Source: Cavia porcellus
Taxonomy: Eukaryota; Chordata; Mammalia; Rodentia; Caviidae
Assembly: GCF_034190915.1 (NCBI RefSeq)
Contig: NW_026947486.1
Span: 77,604,044 to 77,668,043, forward strand
DNA length: 64,000 bases
Direction of reading: 5' to 3'
In this document: piece after piece, positions 22,809 to 34,949 of the stretch
Layout: each line of letters begins with the position of its first letter
Numbering within the stretch: the first letter of the stretch is position 1
Position numbers and translations under genes: made by a program
The notes under the pieces: generated by a model
The model's input: the letters and a program-made list of their open reading frames with translations, nothing else
What the model was told of the DNA's origin: nothing
Databases searched by the model: none

Positions 22809-24345
22809 TAGAAAATTAAGAACAATTTCTTCATGTTTAGAATTTCAACCATATCCACATCAAATATTATAGTGAGTTTAAATAAGAATTTTTTACAAAA
22901 TTAATGGTACATTCAGTCTTCTCCTAGGTTAAAATGAGTTTGGTTACTCAAATCAAATTCATTTTTAAATCAAAATCATTTTCAGCCTAGGAAGATTCTG
23001 GATGTACCTGAAATAAAAATAACTATTATTTATTTTTAATAATCATTGCCATGATAAAGGATTCACACAAGATGGACCACCATAATTCAGTTTTAAATTT
23101 ACTCTTTGTCTATTTCTATCAGGAAATATTTTAATATTACTATTTAGTAATATATTAATAAAATTCTAGCTATATACTAGAATATACTATTATACTATTT
23201 AGTATACAGTGATATTTATTATTACTGTAGAGTATTTGTTCTTTTTCCTTGACTTTGTTGCTAAGTGCAAATATTAACCTGATTGAACCACATGCTTTTA
23301 CTACCCACCAAGTGGCTTTTGATCAACCTACAATGGAATCTATTAGTAACAGGAGACTTGTCACCTCTAAATGCTCTAAATAGTATTTGGATAGCTTTGA
23401 CATAAAGGAGGACTATTTTCCTACCTCCCCAATCTCTCCAATTTATCAAGAAACAATCAAGATTATTTGAGATGAAAGTCTACTTTGGTGCAACTGTCTA
23501 CAATGAGGCCTATTGTCAAAGTGAAATTATTTCTGCTCTTCTTTAAACAGAAAGGACCCTTCAGTGTGCTCTGGAGGTCTGCACATATGCCTCAGTGGTC
23601 TACATTCTTTGTGTTCAGTTCTGGTCCCTGGCATATTGTTTTAAGAGAACAATACCTAAAGTGGTTTTAAGAAGGAATTACCTAATAATTACTACCGTAA
23701 TAATGACTATTGCTTAAAATGACCCCTTCAGAAATTCCACAATTCCCACAGCAGTTCTGGACAAAGAGTAATTTTTAGTGTTTCAAAAATGTCTCAGAAA
23801 TGTCAGGTAGTTCATTTGTTCCTGTCTTTACACAAATTATGTATTTTATAACCAATGAAAAGTCAAGAGCAAACTCAAACTTTACTTTTTTTAATTAGCC
23901 CTAGACAATACATGTACTTCGTCTACTCTGGTCCACACAGGAACAACAGATCAGCATGAGGAGTTTTAGGAAGGAGGTAGATATTATAAGGTTGTGCTGT
24001 ATAGAGGAACACTTGAAAAAATTTATCAAATCTATGACTTAGAATAGCAAAGGTTTGAAATAAGTTTGTTTTATACTAACAATACAAAATAGATTTAGAA
24101 CGTTCTGTGACAAATATTAAATAACATTAATCGTGAATAATTCCCTAATCCTTCAAGAGAGTGCAGTTTATAACCACTAGCACTGCACAAAAATTCAGAG
24201 CTCTGAGAAAACTGGATTACACAGGCTTTTTATGGTTTTGAAGTAAAGAGTTAAAGTGGAGATAACTGTAAGCCTGCCTTTATAATGAAGAAAAAAACTT
24301 TCTGTATCTACTCAATTCCTTTTATTCATGATTATGTATTTTAAC
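22809..24345. other. Unannotated AT-rich sequence
   Basis: No gene recognised. 23110-23230 contains short repeated and palindromic AT words (ACTATTTAGTA and similar). Small open frames (for example 23485-23670) have no recognisable product. Confidence 0.4.
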
Positions 24346-24552
24346 CAGAGTTAGCAAACTGCAGCCCATTCAAAATCTGGTCTACCACTCATTTATATAA
24401 GTAAAGTTTAATTGGAGCATAGATGCACCCATCAGTTATGTATTCTCTGGCTGCATTTGTATGAGAACCACATGGTTGGTGGCTGTGATAGAGACAATCT
24501 GAACTACAAAGCTGAAAATATTTCCCTTATAGTAAAAGACTGTCAACAAGGC
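24346..24552 (+). mobile_element. hAT-Charlie-type DNA transposon remnant (non-autonomous)
   Basis: It starts CAGAGTTAGCAAACTGCAGC, which resembles the terminal repeat of common mammalian hAT-Charlie MITEs. It continues with AAAGTTTAATTGGAGCATAG, CCATCAGTTATGTATT and GGCTGCATTTGTATGAGAAC, in the order of that family. The 3' terminal repeat is decayed. It is an ancient, non-coding element. Confidence 0.68.
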
Positions 24553-24599
24553 AATTTTCTTGGGAAATATGGGCCATATCATTTAACATTTTTTTTTCT

Positions 24600-25720
24600 T
24601 TTTAAACTGATGTAAAAACTTAAAATTGTATATATTGTGTGATGTTTCAATATATGTATAGATTGCATAATTTTTAAATTTTTAAATCAGTTTAAATTAT
24701 CTTCCCAAAGTTGTATCAAGTCCTTATGGTATAAACTTTCAAAATCCTGTCTTGTAGATTTTTGGAATGTACAACACACTCTGGTTACCTATAGATACTC
24801 TATGGAGTCAAAGCACATTGGAACTTCTTGGTTCTATCTAACTGTACCTTATACTCATTAATCAAACTTTTCCCATTCCCTCCCACTTCTATTGTCCCCA
24901 ACTTCCATTAATCATAATTCTATCCCAACTTCTATGAATCAATTTTTGTAACGCCACATATAAGATATTTTATGTAATAATTTTCTTTTAATATTTATTA
25001 GTACATGTTTCATATACTAATACATGTTTACATGTATTACTACATTAGTACATGTTTCATTTATTAGTACATGTAATATTTATTAGTACAGTAAATAATT
25101 ATTACATTAATTTTGATTATTTGGTAAATATACATAATGCTTCTTAATTATTTTTAATTCTTCTTTTCTAACCTTCCCTCTCTTGGTAGTTATTTTTCCA
25201 TGCCTGGGTTATTTCACTGACGACCTCCATTTCCATCCATGGTCTCACAAATAACAGGCTATGAATACTATTGCATTCTATATATGCACACATGTTATTC
25301 CACCTACTCATTAGCTGATGGATACTTGGTTTGTTTCCAGGTTTTGGGCTACTGAGAACAATGTTGCAGTGAACAGGGGAGTGCGACTTTCTATTCTACA
25401 TACTGGTTTAATTTACTTTGTTACATAACCAGTATTAGGATTTGGGGGTTAAAAGGTAGTTTCATTTTTTACTTTCTTTCTTCAGGAGCCTCTGTACTAT
25501 TTTTCATACTAGTTGTACTAATCACATTCCTATCCACAGCATTCAAAGATTCTCTTTTCTCTTCATCTTAACCAGCACTTATCTTTAGTCATTTTGATAC
25601 TAGACCTTCTCACTCAATTGAGGTGATATCTATTTGTAATTTTGATTTGAATTTCCCTGATGATTTGTGATGTTGGCAATTTTTCCATATACTTCTACCT
25701 TATGCATTAATGTATTCTAT
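24600..25720 (-). mobile_element. Old mammalian L1 (L1M-type) 3' end, minus strand
   Basis: Antisense 3'UTR (GTGATGTTTCAATATATGTATAG near 24640, TTTTCCCATTCCCTCCCAC near 24868), followed by the antisense ORF2 3' end. Landmarks there include CCATTTCCATCCATGG, GCTGATGGATACTTGG and TTTGATTTGAATTTCCCTGATG. A tandem TATTAGTACATG(TTTCAT) patch lies at about 24995-25090. Heavily decayed. Confidence 0.7.
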
Positions 25721-26134
25721 TTCCATATCACAGTGTCCAACACATAACAAATATTCCATCAATACCGGTTGAAAAGCAAATGAATGAATGTTACCATAAG
25801 CACACTGAAATGCATAGTGTTTCCATATCCGTATACTAGGAAGACTTTCATATTCCACTAAATCTACATCTTTTATACAACTGCATTATAAAGCCTGAAC
25901 AAGAAGACTGGAAGAAAATCAAGATGTGGAAGCACTCAAAGTCATGGGAGATGTAAAATTCTTTTATCCTGCCTGTACAACTACTTGCAAAGAAGAAACA
26001 AAATTCAGCAGTTAATAGACAGACAACAAGTAAATACATATCAGCGAACCAAAGTCATTTTGGTTGTTGTGATATTTGTAACGTATTCTGTGATTCTCTA
26101 ATGCAACAATTACTCTGCACAAAACTTTACCGAC
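25721..26134. other. Unannotated flank of the palindrome
   Basis: AT-rich, with no recognised repeat or gene. It ends with ACCGAC directly against the left terminus of the palindrome. Confidence 0.4.
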
Positions 26135-27477
26135 TGTTGTAGTCTGGGGTTGTACACAGAGAACAATTCAGATCAGGACATGGAGTTTATAATATTTTTA
26201 TAATGGTCACTGGAAATTAACACAGGAGAATGCAGGAAATCCATCCGCAACACCAACAACATAGATTATTTAGTCAAGAGTCTAAACCCCATGGCAATGT
26301 CCCACATGAGTCCAGATAAAAACCTGGAGCTCAGAACAATGCCTCCACGAGTCCAACTGGAAGTCCAGGGCCCACAAGGACTCACGCCAGTCTCTTTTAC
26401 GGATTCATTCTGGGAAGACCCAAGGGTCAGCGGTGGAAGCCAGAAAGTCCATGCCAGCAGGATGAAGGAGCTGTGCTAGTGGGATGAGGGTTCTACACTG
26501 GAGCTGAGAAATCACACTCACAACAAAGAGTGGGGCTGTCCTGAAAGGAACCACAGCTGTCCTCAGTGACACAGAGGCCCCGAGCTCCTCCAATGACAAG
26601 CACAGTCGGGAATGTGCCAGGAAGCAGCGTGACGAGTTCACCCTGGAGACCAGGCAGCACATGTCTTCCCCTCCGGAGCCAGGAAGCAATGCTCGACGTG
26701 AAGACCAAGGCTTCTCCAGGAGAACCAACAGCTCAGACAGCAACGTGTAGGAGAACCAACAATGCCTCCATAACGCCTCAATCCCTATTCACACCTCTCT
26801 TCTTCTCCACCAAGAAGCGAGGTGTGGAAGGGATTGAGGCGTGAAGGAGGCATTGTGGGTTCTCTTACGAGTTGCTGTGTGAGCTGTTGGTTCTCCTGGA
26901 GAAGCTTTGGTCTTCACATGGAGCATTGCTTCCTGGCTCCGGAGGGGAAGACATGTGCTGCCTGGTCTCCAGGATGAACTCGTCACGCTGCTGCCTGGCA
27001 TGTACCCGACTGTGCTTGTTGGAGGAGGAGCTCGGGGCCTCTGTGTCACTGAGGACAGCTGTGGTGCCTTTCAGGACCCCGCTCTTTGTTGTGAGTGTGA
27101 CTTCTCGGTTCCAGTGTAGAACCCTCATCCCACTAGCACAGCTCCTTCATTCTGCTGGGTAGACTTTCTGGCTTCCACCGCTGACCCTTGGGTCTTCCCA
27201 GCACAGATCTGTAAGAGACTGGCGTGAGTCCTTCTTGTGGGCTCTGGACCTCCAGTTGGACTAGTGGAGGCGTTGTCCTGAGCTCTGGGTTTTTATCTGG
27301 ACTCATGTGGGACATTGCCGTGGGGTTTAGACTCTTGACTAAATAATCTATGTCATTGGTGTTGCGGATAGATTTCCTGCATTCTCCTGTGTTAACTTCC
27401 GGTGACCATTATAAAAATATTATAAACTCCATGTCCTGATCTGAATTGTTCTCTGTGTACAATCCCTGACTACAACA
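26135..27477. repeat. 1.34-kb near-perfect palindrome (foldback-like element)
   Basis: The left arm is 26135-26804, the right arm 26812-27477, with a spacer of about 7 bases (26805-26811). The right arm is the reverse complement of the left over its whole length, with about nine of ten bases matching. Most differences are transitions. Termini are TGTTGTAGTC on the left and GACTACAACA on the right, i.e. TG...CA. The flanks CCGAC (26130-26134) and CTGAC (27478-27482) match at 4 of 5 bases and could be a degraded duplication. The element is GC-richer than its AT-rich surroundings. Mirror-image open frames (26566-26844 plus; 26789-27049 minus) simply reflect the symmetry. I do not recognise the family. 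It could be a foldback transposon, two head-to-head LTR halves, or a hairpin-primed reverse-transcription product. Confidence 0.9.
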
Positions 27478-27689
27478 CTGACCATCAAAAATAAATTTAT
27501 TTCTCTATCTTTGTGAAGAGAAACAATTAGAGAAAATTGTCTAAATTCTTCCAAGTAATCCTAATTGAAATAAAATTTTGAAGAGATAGTAACTAATGGT
27601 AATGAATACTTCAGTGACAATAATAAAGAGAGACATTGTATTTGTATACTTTTTTTAGAACAATTTCAACAGGAGGAAGAACTTGCATA
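27478..27689. other. Unannotated AT-rich sequence
   Basis: Short AT-rich stretch between the palindrome and an old L1 fragment. Nothing recognised. Confidence 0.4.
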
Positions 27690-28900
27690 TCTAACTGTAA
27701 AAGATTATCGGGAATAGGTACGCTAACATCAGACCAAAATCACAAAAAGAAAATAAGGTTTAGTCCACTATCACTTATGTGTATAAAAATTTCCTAAACA
27801 AATGCCAGAAAAAGAAATTCAACATGTAAAAATTAGTGTATACCATAAGTAATGCTGCCCGTAATGTAATGATTTTGACATAAATGAAAACTTTTATGTG
27901 ATCTACTACATTAATATCACTAAAAATAAAATTCCAATGACTTCAGTAGATGGAGATAAAACATTTGACAAAACCAAACACCTATAATCATTAAATCATT
28001 CAATGAATTAGGAATAAAAGGAATATTTTCAACCAGATAAAGAGCATTTACGAAAAACAGAGTTAGCATAACACTTAATGGTCAAAGTTTTAAAGCTTTT
28101 TGTCTATGATCAGGAACAAGAGAAGTATGCGTATTCTCTCTAATTCTCTTCTATACAACATTGCACTGGAATTTCTAGTTAGAGCACTTACAGAAAAAAA
28201 TAAAATATCAGACATCTGAACTTCAAAGGTGTTAAGTACAACCATCTCTATTAATAGATGACATAAACTTACATACAGAGAAATCTATAAGAAACCCAAA
28301 ATTGTATTAGAAACAATATAAAATTCCAACAGGATTTCAGGATACAAGATTAGTGTGCACAAAAGATATAATTGTATACATTAGCGATGAATAATCAAAA
28401 AATGAATTAAGAAAATATTCCTTTGAATGTATCAAAAAGAATAAACTATTTAGATATGCATTTAACCAAGGAAGTGAAAAATTTAATACATGTAACAATG
28501 CAAAGACATTATTAAAGAAAATTAAAGATATATACAAATATAAAGATAACCTTCATTAATAGACTAGAAACCTAATATTGTTAAATGATAATACTTCAAA
28601 AATTGATCATGTCTTCAAGGTGCATTTTTCCCTTTCCAGAGACAGATAAACTGATTCTAAAATTCATATAGACCAAAGTAGACATAGACTGCTCAATCAG
28701 TTTACAAAAAGAAACAAATCGTAGGATTCAGATTTCCTAATATTGAATCTTAATATCTCTAAAAAGACTTATAATTTTATTGTAAAAATTTGTGCTACTA
28801 ACATAACAACAGCCATGTATTTAATGGGATAGAATTAAAAGTATAGAAACAAGCTCACAATTTTATGATCCATTGCTTGTTAATAAGCATGCCTGGATAA
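27690..28900 (+). mobile_element. Old mammalian L1 (L1M-type) ORF2 fragment
   Basis: Sense ORF2 reverse transcriptase region and downstream. Landmarks are GATGGAGATAAAACATTTGACAAAA (Ile-Asp-Ala-Glu-Lys-Ala-Phe-Asp-Lys equivalent, near 27950), ATCAGGAACAAGAGAAG (28110), TGGAATTTCTAGTTAGAGC (28170), and TTTAACCAAGGAAGTGAAA (28460). Stops and indels throughout. Confidence 0.75.
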
Positions 28901-30238
28901 TTCAACAGCAAAACAATCACAAATTCTATATAAATGAGGACATAATAGAAATACATAAGCCCAGGTGATTTCTATATATTAGTAACTTCTGAGCCCAAAT
29001 GAAGAGAAGCAAATGACTGAATTAATCATATTCTGTATAATATTTGTGATGCATGTGGATGACTTTGGTCATTTGTAGGAAATGCATATTGATTTAATGG
29101 GTGTTATCTTGTAATAGACATAAAATTGATAGCTTCCAAAATTGAAAATAAGAAAAGCAAGTTGAATTGGGTTTATTAATTTTTCACTGTTGAACCGGAA
29201 GGAAAGATCTTGTAAATATTGTATGTTCATGCTTTATACAATAAAGGTAACATAGTGTTATGTTTTCAGAGTAGCAGTTTCTTCTTGTCTCATCGCCTTA
29301 AAGTATGAATTATTTATAACCTGTTTACACTTTAAAGATCCTTCTTTGTCATACAGTGTTTTATTGATTTTCCTTAAACCTTTGTGGTGTTTGAGATGAG
29401 ATCCTCTACAACAGAAAACTGTTGAAAGCAGAAACAGACATTGTAGATTTAAAAAAGAGAGAGAACAGATGTAGTTGAAATGATGCATTCTGGTCTTTCC
29501 TGTAAAATGTTAATGGTGCCTTTTTACATTAGTGACTTGACAAAAACCAGATTCCAGAAATCTGAATGTGTTGAATCCACCCAACTATGGTGAATACTGT
29601 TATAAGAGCAATGAATTGTGAATTGTTCAAAGAAACATTAACAAAACAGATGTTGCTCATATATTGCATATTTAACCAAGCAGTTTTTCTTCACTCTCTT
29701 TTAAGGCTCCAGATAATGCAGAAATATAAAAACACTCAGTTTTAACTAGATTAATATATACTACTATCAACAAGGCATGCACTATGAACAAAAAAAAAGG
29801 CCAAACTAGCATTGATTATTCATGTAGATTTGATTTTTCCCTCCCAATGCCAATTATAGTCTATTTCTAAAACCTTTTTAACACTCTGGGAGGGATATAA
29901 AAGAAGGAGAGAATGAGAGGAACATACAGAGGCAAATAAATAGGCAGAGATAAAAAGAAAAAAAGAGACAAGAAAGGAGAGCTAGGGCAAATGATAGGGA
30001 AAAGAAGAGGGAGAAATTTTGCTCATCATGAGAGACTGATTTAAATGGGGAGCACTGTAGTTCTCTCACCCCTGAACAGAGCTGTGAGACACTGTAAATC
30101 AATCTGTATGTTAGCATACTATTATTCTTATCCCCAAATAAGTCCAAATAGATTTTAAGGCATAAGATTTCAAAATCTCAACAAAGTTAAAGTGCAATAC
30201 AATTGGTTTTGAAGAACTTCTGATTAAGAATTGTGTCT
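28901..30238. other. Unannotated sequence with a purine-rich patch
   Basis: No gene recognised. 29890-30010 is strongly purine-rich on the plus strand. Short frames here (for example the minus-strand 29878-30147) are low-complexity artefacts of that patch. Confidence 0.4.
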
Positions 30239-30320
30239 TGGCCAGGGATTTAGCTCAGCAGTAAGAGCCTGCCTGGTAAATGCAAGGTTGTGAGTTTGAT
30301 CCCTGGTACAAAAAAAAAAA
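30239..30320 (+). mobile_element. ID-type SINE, older copy
   Basis: GCCAGGGATTTAGCTCAGCA, GAGCCTGCCTGG, GTGAGTTTGATCCCTGGTAC and a short A run. Diverged, and no confident flanking duplication seen. Confidence 0.85.
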
Positions 30321-31589
30321 TTAGTTTTGTAAAACCATTTTCTCTTTAGAAGATACTATACAATTTAACTTGAAATACTTCAGGTATTTACAGTTTATCA
30401 TTTTCACTAGTCATTTGGAGCTAAAAACTTTTTTCCAGAAATTTCAGTGAACTAAATGTTAAACACATCTATATATTACTGTTTTCTTTATAGCTTTAAA
30501 TTTAGCTCCTTCTAGTTATACACATGAAAAAGGTATATGATTTAATCATGCTTTACTGATTCGTATTTGCCATTAATAATTTGGGTTATATCTAATTCCT
30601 TTAGTGTAAATATGAATGGGAGGAAATGGGGTGTGGTATTTTTAGAATTCTTTGTTCAGTGTCCATTATTCATCTACTGGTATGCTCTTCCTGCTTACAT
30701 CATTCCCATATTTACTTCTATCTTTGTGTTTATATAGGTATATATCTATGTATCTAGGTATATATCTAATGTATGTAGGTAAATATGTAGAGACACATAT
30801 CTATGAATTTGTCTCTCTGACTTTCTTCTATCCTTCACTCTAACAACACTTTATCCTTATGGCTAGCTACCAAGTAACCTAGTATTCTAATTTATTAACA
30901 TTTATGGTATCTCTTAAAGAGGTACACAGTTTTTGTTTTATTTAAAACTATTATGTCGTTAAAATACACCATACAGAATATATTGACACACACAGACATA
31001 GCATATGCAGGCGATAAAGTCCATTAAAATAAAAACCCATATACTCAAAAATAGTAGTATCAAGATTTTTCATCTACCTATAGTTCCTCCAACATTTCTC
31101 TTTTCTGACTCTTGTAAGTAGACATGATTCTGAAATTGTATTATACAATATTTACTTACCTGTTTTTATTTATTTACCAGAATATTTAGTTTTTCTTTCT
31201 TTTGAGAGCAGTTAATAGTATTCTGCCATGTCTTCCTTTTTCATTAAATATTTCTGAGATAATCTGTTTTTATATGTACATGTTCTATATATATTTTTCT
31301 TTTAAAAAGAAAAAAAAGCACTGAAAAGAAAAAACAAAAAGCGATGTACAAACAAGTACAAGAGCAACAAAAACTCCAACCAATAAAAATAGTCTTTCAA
31401 AACAAGACAATAGGAATTTAACAATGGTTGTAATATTGTATAATGTTATCTTTGAAAAAGTTGTTTAGATTATCAGATATGGATATGGATAATTATCTAA
31501 TCATATGAGTATCAGCAATTTTTCCCAAGGAGTAATAGAATTAATAGCATAATCATTTTAGCTATTTTAAGTATATGTAAAAAATTTAC
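30321..31589. other. Unannotated AT-rich sequence
   Basis: Contains TATCTATGTATCTAGGTATA-type low complexity near 30730-30790. The last few hundred bases may be part of the antisense 3'UTR of L1 C. No gene recognised. Confidence 0.4.
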
Positions 31590-31779
31590 TTTTTTCATTT
31601 TTCTTCTTTCTTTTCTCCTAACCCATTTATTTTTCCCATTTGAGTCTTTTCTTACTCTTTCACAATATCTATTGCAAATTTTGGAACTTATTTGCTCTTT
31701 CAGTTTCTTGCACTATGGAGACAATACAGATCTCAAGTCTCATCCATTTACCTATACAAGCCTCAGTGTGATCTTCTTT

Positions 31780-34515
31780 CTACCTGAGTAGTACTCCATT
31801 GAATTTACATATTGTTTCTTTATATATATATATACTGTATCTTTTTTATGCATTGCTCAGTTGATGGGCATTTGAGTTGTTTTCAAGGTTTGGCTATTAC
31901 AAATTGTGCTGCTATAAACATGGATCAATGTAGTGTGAGGTTCTCAGTTCTTCTGTGAAATTGCCCAAAAATGGAATACCAGATTCAAAAGGAACCTCTA
32001 ATCATAACTTTTTGAGGAATATCTACACTGAATTCAACAGTTGATTGTACCAACCTAGACTCCCAACAGTGGAGATGAGTTCTTTCTTCCCATAGCCACT
32101 TTCAGCATTTGTTATTGATTGATTTGATCCTGGCCATTCTTTCTAGAGTGGGAAGGAATCTCAGTGTTGTTTTAATTTGCATTTTTCTAATGACTAATGA
32201 TGCTGAATGCTATTCATATATTTATTTTCCATTTGTATTTCTCCTTCTGAGAAATTTGTATTGATCTCACATGCCAATTTATAACTTAGGTATTTGAGTT
32301 TCAGGGGCCTGATAATTTTAATTCTTTATATGTTCTAGATGTCCTTTGTCTAAGGGACAGTTGGCTAAGATCTTTTTCCCAATTAATGGGTTTTCTTTTC
32401 ACTCTATTGGAGACTTCTGTTGACATGCAAAAACATTTTAAAAGGACGAGATCTCAATTGCTGATTCTAGGAAGTATTTCCCATGCAGTTTGATTTTTGT
32501 TCATGAACTCTCTGCCTACCCATATGTCTTCAAAATTTCTACTTACTTTGTCTTCCAGAAGACTTAGTGTTTCTGTTTTAATATTTACATCATTGATCAC
32601 TTTTGGCTTTAGTTTAGTGCATTGTGACATAAATGGATCTAGCTTTAGAAAGGCCAGTTTTTCCAACACAACTTATTAAAGAGGCTGTCTTTCTTCTATT
32701 GAAATTGTTTGGTCCCTTTGTCAAAGATGAGATGGCTGAGTATGATCATAGATGTCGCTGTATTTTTTAAACTATTCCATTGAGCTCTACATCTGTTTTT
32801 TTCTACTACTATGCTGATTTTATCACATTAGCTTTGCAGTATAATTTCAGGTCAGGGATTGTGATGCCTCTCACCTTGCCTTTGATGCCCAAAATTGCTT
32901 TTGCTATTACAGATATTAATTTAAGGAATGATTTCTGTATATTTGTGAGATGTTTTAATTTTATTTTGATTGGAATTGCATTAAATTTTGGGAGAATGGT
33001 CCTTTTCACTGTGTTTATTCTTCCTATCCATGAACAAGGGATGTCTTTCCATTTTCTGAAATCCTCTTTGATTTCTTTTTTTAGATTAATGTAATTTTAA
33101 TGTATAGATCTTTTACTTCATTTGTTAGATTGCTTCCTAAGCATTTTATTTTGTGAGTGTTACTGTGAAGGGTGTGGTTTCACTTATTTCCCTCGCAGTG
33201 AGTTTGTTTTGTGTGTCCATGAATGCCATTGATTTTTGAGTGTTCCATTTATATCTGGCTACATTAGTGAATTAGGTTTTTAGATCTAGAAGTCTTTTAG
33301 TGGAGTTTTAGGGATCTTCTAGATTATCATGTCATCTGTGAACAATGATAATTTAACTTCCTCCTTTCTTATCCTTATTCATTTTATTTCACTCTCTTGT
33401 CTAACTACACTGGTTAATGTTACCAGAACTTTATGGAATAGGAGCTTTGATACTAGACATCTTTGTATTTTTCCTGATTTTGAATTGAAAACTTTTAGTT
33501 TTCTTCCATTTAGTAAGTTGTTGGTTGTTGTTTTATCATATGTGGCTTTTATCGAACTGAGGTAAGGAACATCTAATCAAATTTACTGTAGGGTTCTTAT
33601 CATGAATGAGTGTTGGAGCTTATCAAAAGCTTTTTCTGCATCTATTGAAATGATCATGTGATTCTTATCTTTGGCTCTATTGATACAGTGTATTACATTT
33701 ATTGATTTGCATATGTTGAATCATCCCTGCATTCCTGGGATTAATCCCACTTGGTTGTGGTGTATAATCTTCTTGACGATTCACTTCATTCTGTTTTCTA
33801 GTATTTTATTGAGGATTTTTGCATCCGTGTTTATTAGGGTTCTTAACATGAATGAGTGTTGGACCTATTGTACTGATCATGTGATTCTTACTTTAAGTTC
33901 TATTGATGTTGTATTATGCTTCTTATTGATTTGCATTTGTTGAACCATCCCTGCATTCCTGGGATGAATCCAACTTAGTCATGGTGTATAATCTTCTTGA
34001 TGTCTTGCTGCATTCTGTTTCCCAGTATTTTGCATCAATGTTCATTAGGAAAATTGGCCTGTAGTTCTCTTATTTGGTTGGATCTTTCTCTGGTCTGAGT
34101 ATTACGGTATTACTTGCTTCCAGGAATGAGTTAGGTAGAATTACCTCTCTTTCAATTTCATTGAATTGTTTGAGGGTTATTGGCTTTAAGTCTTCTTTGA
34201 ATTTCTTGTAGAATTCAGCAATGAATCCATCAGGACTTGGGCTTTTCTTTGTTGGTAAGTTTGTAATTACATTTTAAATTTGATTAACTGAAATTAAAAT
34301 TGGTTTATTTGGCAGTTTTCATCTTCTTGATTCAGTTTTGGTATTTGCATGCTTCCAGGAATCTGTCCATTTATTCTGTGTTATCAAGCCTATGAGAATA
34401 GAGGTTTTTGAAATAGGTATTGATGATCTTCTGTATTTCCAGTGTCTGCAGTGATTTCACCATTTTCATTTCTTATTGCATGAATTTGAGGGTTTTTTAT
34501 CTTTTTTGATAAGGT
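31780..34515 (-). pseudogene. L1 C ORF2 remnant (reverse transcriptase and C-terminus only)
   Basis: Antisense ORF2 with peptides such as [15 protein letters not shown] (32809-33009) and the ORF2 segment at 32454-32669. The antisense reverse transcriptase box lies near 33320-33350 (TCATGTCATCTGTGAACAAT). The endonuclease region is absent. Confidence 0.78.
33600..34060 (-). repeat. ~246-bp tandem duplication inside L1 C ORF2
   Basis: CATGAATGAGTGTTGGA occurs at 33601 and about 33847. It is followed each time by CTATTGA, ATTGATTTGCAT(A/T)TG, CATCCCTGCATTCCTGGGAT and GTGTATAATCTTCTTGA. The spacing is about 246 bases. Copies have diverged and the second has small deletions. Confidence 0.85.
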
Positions 34516-34519
34516 TTTC

Positions 34520-34870
34520 TAGGTGGAATTTTTGATTTTCTGAATATCTTCTTGAATATGTTTAATGCATTCTAGTTTCTGTATTGTTCATTCAACATTT
34601 CCATCACTTTTCTATGATTCTTTACTTTCTTTTATCTATGTCTTCTTTGGATATATTCACCAATTCTTTCATTATGTTTATCATTTCTATTTTTACCTGA
34701 GAGATTATTTCTGGGGTGATTTCCTTTATAGCTTCCTGAAGTTGTTTCTTTACTTCCTTTGCTATCATTTCAGAGATTTCAGGCATGCAGTTTTCGAATT
34801 CACCCAAGTCTATATCTCCTAGACTTGGTCTGAAATTTTGAGATTGCATTTTGTATTTTCATTTAGGCAT
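34520..34870 (-). pseudogene. L1 C ORF1 coiled-coil remnant
   Basis: The antisense frame 34622-34849 encodes a Glu/Lys-rich helix (M-P-E-I-S-E-M-I-A-K-E-V-K-K-Q-L-Q-E), matching the coiled-coil start of ORF1 at 47.1-47.3 kb. The RNA-binding and C-terminal domains are deleted. Confidence 0.75.
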
Positions 34871-34949
34871 TTTCCTGTGTTCCTCTGAATTAGTTGGATG
34901 TCAAATCCTAGTTGATATCATTCTAGTAGGCTGTCCAGCAATAGGCCTC

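Noticed and set aside
26405..27162. Open frames of 70-112 codons in the palindrome
   Set aside because: They appear as mirror pairs on both strands because of the inverted repeat, and no known domain or start context supports them. Coding is not excluded but not supported.
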